Of a stretch of DNA of 64,000 nucleotides, positions 58,023 to 64,000 are shown in pieces. The stretch covers positions 1 through 64,000 of the forward strand of contig NZ_JAODNM010000146.1 of assembly GCF_025464955.1 (NCBI RefSeq), in the 5' to 3' direction. The stretch comes from Amycolatopsis sp. (GTDB lineage: Bacteria > Actinomycetota > Actinomycetes > Mycobacteriales > Pseudonocardiaceae). The translations under genes were made by a program, and so were the position numbers. The notes under the pieces were generated by a model, which worked only from the letters and a program-made list of their open reading frames with translations, was not told the origin of the DNA and did no database searches. Position 1 is the stretch's first letter. Each line of letters starts with the position of its first letter.

Positions 58023-58682
58023 ATGACCACGATTGTGCATACGGACGTGGGCCCGTGGGTCCTCGCTGCCCGTGCCGAAGGGCCGATGGCCGCGCTGTCC
58101 CTGCTGGCCGCCGGGGTACTGCCCGGGCTGGTGCCGTTCGGCCGCGGCGGGTTCGCCGTGGTGCCGGCGCAGGTGCTGGCCGACGGTGCCCACGTGTGGC
58201 TGGACGGCGTCCGCGTCGATCGCGGGCGTGAGCAGGCTGTCGGCGAGGCACGCGTCGACGACGGTTTGCTGCTGATCCTGCGTCACCCCCGCGTGGTCGG
58301 GGCGGACGTGAACCGGGACAACTGGTACGAGTGGCATGTCGGCGTCCTGCGGGTGCGGCTGGAGCTGTCCGAAGGGCTGCTCCACAACTGCGTCGACTAC
58401 CTCGGCTGGCGTGACTGCGGCGACTCGACGATCCTGCGCCAGCAGCTGGTCAAATCGGCGCTGGCCGAAGTGCTGACCGAACACCTCGAAGTCCGGGCCG
58501 TGCTCACGGGCGGCCTGCTCGCGGCTCCCGCGCTGGCACATCTGCACCGCCAGATCAGCGAAGCCGACCACCAACTGCTGCGGCTGCTCGGCGCCAGCGG
58601 GTTCACCGCGGCCGGGGTCGGCCAGACCGTCTATGTCTCCGAACTGCTCGCCGATGCTTACACCCCTGCCGAGGTGCCGTGA
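58023..58682 (+). CDS. Unknown protein, partly acyl-CoA-dehydrogenase-C-terminus-like
   Basis: A 219-residue protein I do not recognise as a whole. The first half is hydrophobic (W-V-L-A-A-R, A-A-L-S-L-L-A-A-G) with short strands. The second half (L-R-Q-Q-L-V-K-S-A-L-A-E-V-L, then H-R-Q-I-S-E-A-D-H-Q-L-L-R-L-L-G-A-S-G-F) resembles the C-terminal helical bundle of acyl-CoA dehydrogenases, where L-x-G-x-x-G-F is common. It overlaps by 1 base the start of a full acyl-CoA dehydrogenase gene, so it may be its partner subunit. AAAGGGG precedes the ATG at 58023; an in-frame GTG at 58017 lies inside that site. Confidence 0.68.
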   Translation: MTTIVHTDVGPWVLAARAEGPMAALSLLAAGVLPGLVPFGRGGFAVVPAQVLADGAHVWLDGVRVDRGREQAVGEARVDDGLLLILRHPRVVGADVNRDNWYEWHVGVLRVRLELSEGLLHNCVDYLGWRDCGDSTILRQQLVKSALAEVLTEHLEVRAVLTGGLLAAPALAHLHRQISEADHQLLRLLGASGFTAAGVGQTVYVSELLADAYTPAEVP

Positions 58683-59872
58683 TGTTCCAGCTGGACGACC
58701 GCTTGCTCGCGCTCCGGAGACAGACGAGGGAATGGGCCGCCGACTTCCGCGAGCTCGCCCTGCCGCTCGACGCCGACCCGGCGCTCATCGCCGAGCACGT
58801 CGACCTGCCCGGCGTCCGGTTCATGTCGACCTCGATGATCCCGCCGGAGTACGGACCGCCGCTTGTGCGGATCGACGGGTACCACTTCGCTGCCATGAGC
58901 GCGCTCGAACGCGTGGTGCTGATGGAGGAGCTCGCGTGGGGGGACGCCGGGGTGCTGCTCGGGTCGCCGGGCGGGTCGATGTCCGCCGTGCTGATGGACA
59001 TTCTTGCCGACGCCGCGCAGAAGGAGTTCTACTACAGCACGTTGCTCGCGCGTCCGACCTGGACGTTCTTCGCGCTGACCGAAGCCGGCGGCGGGTCCGA
59101 CCCGGCGTCGATGCGATCGGCGCTGAGCGTCGGCGACGGCGGTGGCCCGGCGCTGCTGAACGGGACGAAGCGGTACATCGGCAACGGCGCCAGGGCGACG
59201 CTCGGCGTGGTGTTCGCCCGCGTGCGGCCAGGTCCGCTCGGGATCACGGCCGTGCTCGTCGACACCGCGGACCCGGGTTTCCACGCGGAGCCCATCGAGA
59301 CCATCGGACTGCGCGGGGTGCAGGTCAGCGAGTTGCGGCTCAACGACGTCGAGATCGCCGACGACCGGATCCTCGGGCGGCACCTTTCGCCGACGCGGCG
59401 GGGGATGTGGGCCTGCGTGCAGACGTTCGACCGGCTGCGGCCGGCCGTCGCCGCGGTGGCCGTCGGAGTCGCGCGGGCGGCGTATGAATACGTGCTCGCC
59501 GAGCGGCTCCGGCCGACGAAGGACGAGCGTGACCGCCTCGACCTGATCGGCCGACGCATCGAAGGCGCACGGCAGCTCGTCCTGTACGCCGGCGCCGCCG
59601 TCGACAGCCACTCCGGCGGCCGTCACCTCGCGTCGGCGGCGAAGGCCAGGGCATGCCGACTCGCCGAAGACGTCACGTTCCAGGCATGCGACTTCCTCGG
59701 CCCCGGCGCACGCTTCGAGCATCCGCTGCTGGACAAGCTGGTCCGCGACGCGCGCGGCGTCGAGTTCATGGAAGGCACCCGCACCATGCAGATGCTGACC
59801 CTGTACCAGTGCCTCGTCTCCGGCAAGATCAACCGCGCCGACCCCCTCGGCATCGGCGACCGGGGCGAGTAG
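58682..59872 (+). CDS. Acyl-CoA dehydrogenase-family flavoenzyme
   Basis: A 396-residue FAD enzyme. F-F-A-L-T-E-A-G-G-G-S-D-P-A near 119-132 is the conserved FAD-binding segment (normally T-E-P-x-x-G-S-D). L-N-G-T-K-R-Y-I-G-N-G near 158-168 is the usual middle-domain strand. G-V-E-F-M-E-G-T-R-T-M-Q near 360-371 contains the likely catalytic Glu region. Members introduce alpha,beta double bonds into acyl-CoA or acyl-ACP thioesters. No dehydratase gene is in the cluster portion seen, so this enzyme may supply unsaturation or modify an extender. The ATG overlaps the upstream stop. Confidence 0.9.
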   Translation: MFQLDDRLLALRRQTREWAADFRELALPLDADPALIAEHVDLPGVRFMSTSMIPPEYGPPLVRIDGYHFAAMSALERVVLMEELAWGDAGVLLGSPGGSMSAVLMDILADAAQKEFYYSTLLARPTWTFFALTEAGGGSDPASMRSALSVGDGGGPALLNGTKRYIGNGARATLGVVFARVRPGPLGITAVLVDTADPGFHAEPIETIGLRGVQVSELRLNDVEIADDRILGRHLSPTRRGMWACVQTFDRLRPAVAAVAVGVARAAYEYVLAERLRPTKDERDRLDLIGRRIEGARQLVLYAGAAVDSHSGGRHLASAAKARACRLAEDVTFQACDFLGPGARFEHPLLDKLVRDARGVEFMEGTRTMQMLTLYQCLVSGKINRADPLGIGDRGE

Positions 59873-59951
59873 GGACTTCCTGGCTGATCTGAGGGCCGGT
59901 CGTGTCGTGTCGGCGTGCGGTCACAAGCGCTCAGGTTCACGCGGACGCGCG

Positions 59952-60596
59952 TCAGCCTTCGAGGTAGGCGAGGACGGCGCGGACCCGGCGGTTGTCGTCT
60001 TCCGACGGCGGTAGCTCGAGCTTCGTCAGGATGTTGTTGATGTGCTTCGCTACGGCCTTTTCGGTGACGAAGAGGTGTCCGGCGACCGACGCGTTGGACC
60101 GGCCTTCAGCCATCAGCCCGAGTACCTCGTGCTCACGCGGAGTGAGCCGGCTGACCAGGCTGTTGTTGGCGTTGCGGTTGAGCAGTTTCGCGACGACGTC
60201 CGGGTCCATCACGGTGCCGCCGGACGCGACCTGGCGCAGCGCCGTGGAGAACTGGTCGCTGTTGAACACCCGGTCCTTGAGCAGGTAGCCGACCGCGCCG
60301 GCGCCGTCGGCCAGCAGCTCGTGGGCGTACAGCTGCTCGACGTACTGCGACAGCAGCAGCACCGGCAGGCCCGGGTGGACCTTGCGCGCGGCGAGCGCGG
60401 CCTGCAGGCCTTCGTCGGTGAACGACGGCGGCAGCCGGATGTCGACCACGCTGACGTCCGGTTTGTGCTCGCACATCGCGGCGAGCATCTCGGGCCCGCT
60501 CTCGACGGCGGCGACGACCTCGAAACCCTGCGACTCGAGCAGCCGGACCAGCCCCTCCCGGAGCAGGTACTGATCCTCGGCGACGGCGACGCGCAC
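59952..60596 (-). CDS. Orphan NarL/LuxR-type response regulator
   Basis: A 214-residue regulator. The receiver domain begins V-R-V-A-V-A-E-D and has the phospho-acceptor D in V-S-V-V-D-I-R-L-P near 53 and the K in Y-L-L-K-D-R near 108. The LuxR HTH (about 145-205) contains L-T-P-R-E-H-E-V-L-G-L-M-A-E-G-R-S-N and V-T-E-K-A-V-A-K-H-I. No kinase gene is adjacent. The start is GTG at 60596 with AAGGGA upstream. It lies inside the biosynthetic cluster, divergent from sbnB, and probably acts as a second pathway regulator. Confidence 0.88.
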   Translation of the reverse strand: MRVAVAEDQYLLREGLVRLLESQGFEVVAAVESGPEMLAAMCEHKPDVSVVDIRLPPSFTDEGLQAALAARKVHPGLPVLLLSQYVEQLYAHELLADGAGAVGYLLKDRVFNSDQFSTALRQVASGGTVMDPDVVAKLLNRNANNSLVSRLTPREHEVLGLMAEGRSNASVAGHLFVTEKAVAKHINNILTKLELPPSEDDNRRVRAVLAYLEG

Positions 60597-60678
60597 GCTG
60601 ATACATCCCTTCGCTCGGTGTCCCGCGGACGCAGTCCTCGCCCGCACACCCGATGTTACGACCCCGCGGTGATCCACC

Positions 60679-60696
60679 GCTGACAGCCGCCTGACA
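60679..60696 (-). promoter_or_regulatory. Possible SARP heptamers facing the response regulator
   Basis: On the minus strand TGTCAGG (60696-60690) and TGTCAGC (60685-60679) repeat with an 11-bp period. They resemble the heptamers before the ACP gene and sbnB. No well-placed -10 element follows at 8-9 bp (TAACAT occurs about 20 bp beyond), so activity is uncertain. Confidence 0.4.
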
Positions 60697-60714
60697 AGCC
60701 CGCGACGCACTGGT

Positions 60715-60758
60715 GCTCAGTTCGCGGTCAGCTCGGTGTCAGCGCCGTTGGCCAACCT
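60715..60758 (+). promoter_or_regulatory. SARP-box promoter of the DAP/NRPS operon
   Basis: GCTCAGT (60715), GGTCAGC (60726) and TGTCAGC (60737) repeat with an exact 11-bp period. CAACCT (60753-60758) follows 9 bp after the last, the same geometry as at 47924-47967. The sbnB ATG is 49 bp further on. Confidence 0.7.
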
Positions 60759-60807
60759 TGCCCTCGAACCTCCGGCGTCCGGGGGGACGAGAGCGAGGGA
60801 GCCACCA

Positions 60808-61842
60808 ATGCCGATCGACCACCCGACCTTCTCCGTGATCAGCGGCGCGCAGGTGAACGACGTCCTGCGCAACCGCGAGAAGCAGCTCGTCGAGCTGGTC
60901 GAGGCGACCTACCTGCTGCACCACGCGCGGCAGACGGTGAACCCGCCGTCGTACTTCCTGCGCTTCCCCGACCGCCCGAGCTCGCGGATCATCGCGCTGC
61001 CCGCGTCGGTCGGCGGCGAGGTCGGCGTCGACGGCGTCAAGTGGATCTCCAGCTTCCCCGGCAACATCGACTCCGGGTTGCCGCGGGCGTCGGCCGTGCT
61101 GATCCTCAACGACCAGGAGACCGGCTATCCGTTCGCCTGCATCGAAAGTTCGATCATCAGCGCGGTCCGCACGGCGGCGTCTGCGGCGTTGGGCGCGGCT
61201 AAGCTCAGCGAGGGACGCACGCGGCCGACGCGGCTCGGGTTCGTCGGAACCGGCTTGATCGCGCGCTATATTCACACTTTCCTGGCCGGTACCGGCTGGT
61301 CGTTCGACGAGATCGGTGTACACGACCTCAGTGCCGAGTACGCCGCGGGGTTCCGCGGTTACCTCCAGCAGAGCGAGCCGGGCACGCCGGTCACCGTGCA
61401 CGCGAGCGCCGAGGACCTGATCCGGAACAGCGACCTCGTCGTCTTCGCGACCGTCGCCGGCGAGCCGCACATCACCGACCCGTCCTGGTTCGACCACGCA
61501 CCGCTCGTTCTGCATGTCTCGCTGCGCGACCTCTCACCCGAGGTCATCCTGTCTGCGGCCAATGTCGTCGACGACGTCGAGCATTGCCTGAAGGCCAACA
61601 CTTCCGTCCACCTTGCTGAGCAGCGGGTCGGTCACCGCGACTTTCTCGACGGCACCCTCGCCGAGGTGATGACCGGCGCGGTGACGCCGGATCCCGCCAA
61701 GCCGCTCATCTTCTCCCCGTTCGGTCTGGGGGTGCTCGACCTCGCCGTGGGCAAGCACGTCTACGACGCGGTCGGGCAGACAGGCGAACTGAACACGATC
61801 GACGGTTTCTTCGCGGAGCTGAGCCGCTACGGGTCCAAGTAG
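60808..61842 (+). CDS. sbnB: SbnB-like N-(2-amino-2-carboxyethyl)-L-glutamate dehydrogenase
   Basis: A 344-residue protein of the ornithine cyclodeaminase/mu-crystallin family. In staphyloferrin B biosynthesis SbnB oxidises the SbnA product to release 2,3-diaminopropionate and 2-oxoglutarate, using NAD. The NAD-binding motif G-F-V-G-T-G-L-I-A-R-Y lies near 146-156. A-I-R-T-A-A-S-type residues appear as A-V-R-T-A-A-S-A-A near 120-128. The sbnA-like gene follows directly, which decides this role over ornithine cyclodeaminase. GAGGGAG precedes the ATG at 60808. SARP-type boxes lie upstream. Confidence 0.9.
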   Translation: MPIDHPTFSVISGAQVNDVLRNREKQLVELVEATYLLHHARQTVNPPSYFLRFPDRPSSRIIALPASVGGEVGVDGVKWISSFPGNIDSGLPRASAVLILNDQETGYPFACIESSIISAVRTAASAALGAAKLSEGRTRPTRLGFVGTGLIARYIHTFLAGTGWSFDEIGVHDLSAEYAAGFRGYLQQSEPGTPVTVHASAEDLIRNSDLVVFATVAGEPHITDPSWFDHAPLVLHVSLRDLSPEVILSAANVVDDVEHCLKANTSVHLAEQRVGHRDFLDGTLAEVMTGAVTPDPAKPLIFSPFGLGVLDLAVGKHVYDAVGQTGELNTIDGFFAELSRYGSK

Positions 61843-61869
61843 CGGCTCAGCATTCTTGAGAGGGGCAGT

Positions 61870-62880
61870 ATGCAAGTCATCTCGACACCTCAGGAGTTCA
61901 ACGTCTCCGAGCTCTACGTCGATCTGGGCGACCTTGCCGGTTCCGAGCTCTTCCTCAAGTGCGAGGGTTTCAACTTCGCCGGGTCGATCAAGCTGAAGGC
62001 CGCGGCCGAAATGGTCACTGCCGCCGAACGCAGCGGGGTCCTGCGCCCGGGCGCGACGCTCGTCGAAAGCTCCTCGGGCAACCTCGGGGTCGCGCTGGCG
62101 ATCGTCACCGCGAGCCTCGGGTACGGCTTCATCTGCGTCACCGACGCCCGCTGCACGCTCGCCGCACGCCAGCTGATGCAGACGCTCGGCAGCTCGGTCC
62201 AGCTGATCACCGAACCGCATCCCGAGCGGGGTTTCCTCGGCGCGCGCATCCAGCGGGTCAAGCGGCTGTGCGCGGAGAACGACAACTACGTTTGGTTGAA
62301 CCAGTACGCGAACCCCGGCAACTGGGGCGCGCACCACCGCACCACCGGCCGCGAGATCCTGCACAGCTTCCCGCACCTCGACGTGCTCTTCGTCGGGGCG
62401 GGCACCACCGGCACGCTGATGGGTTGCGCGCGCTACCTCGCCGAGGCCAAGCCGTCCGTGCGGATCGTCGCGATCGACACCGTCGGCTCGGTCACCTTCG
62501 GGGGCCCGCCCTCGCAGCGGATGATCCCCGGCCTCGGCACCAGCGTCCGCCCGCAGCTGCTCGATGAGTCCTTTGTGGACGACGTCGTGCTGGTGCCGGA
62601 GGCCGACACCGTCCGCGCCTGCCGCGAGCTGGTGCGCCGGGGATTCCTGTTCGGCGGCTCCACCGGGACAGTCCTCAGTGGAGCGTTGCGCTGGCTGCGC
62701 ACCCACGACCGCGCCGGGGAGCTGACCACCGTCGCCATCGCGCCGGACCTCGGCGAGCGGTACCTGGACACCGTCTACTCCGACCAGTGGGTCGAGGACA
62801 TCTACGGCGCCGAAGTCCTGCTGAACAGGCTCGCTCCCGAACCCATTCACTCCGACGCTCTCTCCGGGACGCTGTCATGA
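61870..62880 (+). CDS. sbnA: SbnA-like N-(2-amino-2-carboxyethyl)-L-glutamate synthase
   Basis: A 336-residue fold-type II PLP enzyme of the cysteine synthase family. SbnA joins O-phosphoserine and glutamate; SbnB then frees 2,3-diaminopropionate. The PLP lysine is K41 in A-G-S-I-K-L-K. E-S-S-S-G-N-L-G-V near 65-73 is the substrate loop and V-G-A-G-T-T-G-T near 177-184 the phosphate-binding turn. VioB/VioK of viomycin synthesis use the same chemistry. GAGAGGGG precedes the ATG. Its stop overlaps the NRPS start by 4 bases. Confidence 0.9.
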   Translation: MQVISTPQEFNVSELYVDLGDLAGSELFLKCEGFNFAGSIKLKAAAEMVTAAERSGVLRPGATLVESSSGNLGVALAIVTASLGYGFICVTDARCTLAARQLMQTLGSSVQLITEPHPERGFLGARIQRVKRLCAENDNYVWLNQYANPGNWGAHHRTTGREILHSFPHLDVLFVGAGTTGTLMGCARYLAEAKPSVRIVAIDTVGSVTFGGPPSQRMIPGLGTSVRPQLLDESFVDDVVLVPEADTVRACRELVRRGFLFGGSTGTVLSGALRWLRTHDRAGELTTVAIAPDLGERYLDTVYSDQWVEDIYGAEVLLNRLAPEPIHSDALSGTLS

Positions 62881-64000
62881 CCGAGTCCACCCTCCCGCTT
62901 TCCGCTTCGCAGAACGACGTCTACTTCGACGAGAAGTTCTCGACCGGTGGCCTCGCCTACAACATGGCCGACTACCTCGACATCCGCGGGCCGTTGGATG
63001 TCGCGAAGTTCCGCGAAGCCCTGCTGGCGCTCTACGTCGAGGCCGAGAACGCCCGCATCCGGTTCGTCGAGATCGATGGCGAACCGCGTCAGCTCGTCGA
63101 CCCGGCGACGGAGCTGCCGCTGGCCGAGTTCGACCTGAGCGCGTCGCCCGACCCGGAAACCACCGCGCTGGAATGGATGCACGCCGACCTGCGCAAGCCG
63201 TTCTCGCTCATCGCGGGCGGGCTGACCCGGTGGGCGCTGATCAGGCTCGCCGACGACCGGTTCCTCTGCTACATGTGCGGACACCACATCGCCGGCGACG
63301 GTTTCAGTGAAACCCTCTACTGGAGCCGGGTCGGCGAGCTGTACAACGCCGTGGACGCGCGTCCACTGCCCCCGTTGAAGACTCTCCTCGACGCTGAGTC
63401 CGCGCATCGTGAGTCTCCGCGCTGGGCCAAGGACCGGGAGTTCTGGAAGAAGGAGCTCGCCGGGGCTCCTGAGCTGGTCAGCGTGTCCGGGCAGGCGCCG
63501 AAGCCCGCCACCGGCCACCTGCGCCGCAGCGTCGTGCTCCCCGACGATCTCGCCGGCACGTTGCGCGGAGTGTCCGAAACCGCGAAGGTCACCTGGGCCA
63601 CCTTTGCCATCGCCGCGAGCGCCGCGTACACGCAACGGCTTGTCGGCGGTGATGACGTCCTCATGACGCTGCCGGTCGCCAACCGCGTCGGAGCCGCGAT
63701 GCGCGCGGTCCCCGGCATGGTCGCCAACTACGTTCCGCTGCGCGTGCACATCGGCCGCGAGACCACTGCCGCGGACCTGCTGTCCGGGGCGTCCGGTGCG
63801 CTGGCCCGGGCGCTGAAGCACCAGCGGTACCCGACTTCGCAGATCCGTCGCGACATGGGCCTGCGCGGTGACGACCGACGCGGTTTCGGCCCGTTCGTCA
63901 ACGTCCTGAGCGGTTCGCCCGACCTGTGGCTCGGCGAGTGCGAAACGGTGCTCTGCAACGTGTCGACCGGGGTGGTCAACGACCTGATGTTCGTCGTCGG
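62877..64000 (+). CDS. NRPS condensation domain (start of a nonribosomal peptide synthetase, partial)
   Basis: The first 374 codons of a gene that runs off the right edge. Residues 5-374 form a condensation domain: the start P-L-S-A-S-Q-N-D-V-Y-F is the C1 motif and G-H136-H137-I-A-G-D141-G142 the active HHxxxDG. V-P-G-M-V-A-N-Y-V-P-L near 280-290 is the later C-domain motif. A condensation domain at the very N-terminus suggests it accepts an acyl or aminoacyl chain from another protein, for example the polyketide on ACP 1. The ATG at 62877 overlaps the sbnA stop, tying diaminopropionate supply to this synthetase. Adenylation domains lie outside the window. Confidence 0.92.
   Translation, partial: MTESTLPLSASQNDVYFDEKFSTGGLAYNMADYLDIRGPLDVAKFREALLALYVEAENARIRFVEIDGEPRQLVDPATELPLAEFDLSASPDPETTALEWMHADLRKPFSLIAGGLTRWALIRLADDRFLCYMCGHHIAGDGFSETLYWSRVGELYNAVDARPLPPLKTLLDAESAHRESPRWAKDREFWKKELAGAPELVSVSGQAPKPATGHLRRSVVLPDDLAGTLRGVSETAKVTWATFAIAASAAYTQRLVGGDDVLMTLPVANRVGAAMRAVPGMVANYVPLRVHIGRETTAADLLSGASGALARALKHQRYPTSQIRRDMGLRGDDRRGFGPFVNVLSGSPDLWLGECETVLCNVSTGVVNDLMFVV

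Noticed and set aside
60808..61842. Ornithine cyclodeaminase as product of the sbnB-like gene
   Set aside because: Same family, but the directly following SbnA-like gene defines the diaminopropionate pathway.

Overview
The window is high-GC DNA with short intergenic gaps, many GTG starts and 4-base stop/start overlaps. It carries typical actinomycete genes: DUF222/HNH proteins, an EspR-like nucleoid protein, a SARP regulator, DasR-type chitinase promoters and GlgM/GlgC glycogen genes. A filamentous actinomycete of the Pseudonocardiaceae type (for example Amycolatopsis) fits best, but the genus is an inference.

Layout. 1-10.6 kb: end of a DUF222/HNH gene, a secreted GH18 chitinase with a DasR-type operator, then VOC, amino-acid dehydrogenase, luciferase-like oxidoreductase, alpha/beta hydrolase, GNAT and prenyl diphosphate synthase genes on the minus strand. 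The glgM-glgC pair, an EspR-like regulator and a 2H phosphoesterase follow. 10.6-15.4 kb: a SulP-STAS transporter and a secreted GH92 alpha-mannosidase with a ricin-type lectin domain. 15.4-30.6 kb: a two-component system divergent from a six-gene exported cupredoxin operon: a giant beta-helix protein, three cupredoxin proteins, a small membrane-anchored protein and a CopC-CopD fusion. 30.6-42.6 kb: a modular chitinase with two DasR sites, an IS1380-type remnant, a complete DUF222/HNH gene with an SOS-like box, an MFS transporter, a 27-residue small ORF, GGDEF, FolD, GNAT, a degenerate ABC ATPase and a DesR/DesK-like pair. 42.8 kb to the right edge: a biosynthetic cluster that continues beyond the window.

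Two parts look new to me. (1) In the cupredoxin operon, the four copper-ligand motifs of a multicopper oxidase appear to be divided between two adjacent genes. The first (22612-23895) has the HxxHxH and HCH...H...M motifs; the second (23910-25208) has HxHG and HxH. A third paralogue has lost its ligands. This suggests a hetero-oligomeric oxidase supplied by CopC/CopD and perhaps docked on the giant beta-helix protein.

(2) The biosynthetic cluster combines three logics around one SARP gene. Leftward lies a RiPP operon: a 50-residue precursor, a fused leader-binding/YcaO cyclodehydratase and a SagB-type dehydrogenase. Rightward lies a discrete-enzyme polyketide operon: ACP, KS, KS-like partner, KR, CrtI-like desaturase, FabH-like KS, a BtrJ/BtrK/BtrI-like amino-acid loading and decarboxylation trio, and an acyl-CoA dehydrogenase. 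Then come 2,3-diaminopropionate genes (SbnB, SbnA) and an NRPS condensation domain that runs off the edge. Heptamer repeats with an exact 11-bp period, followed at the same distance by a -10-like element, lie before both the first ACP gene and sbnB. This supports joint SARP control of the polyketide and DAP/NRPS parts. I found no such box before the RiPP operon, so its membership rests on position only.
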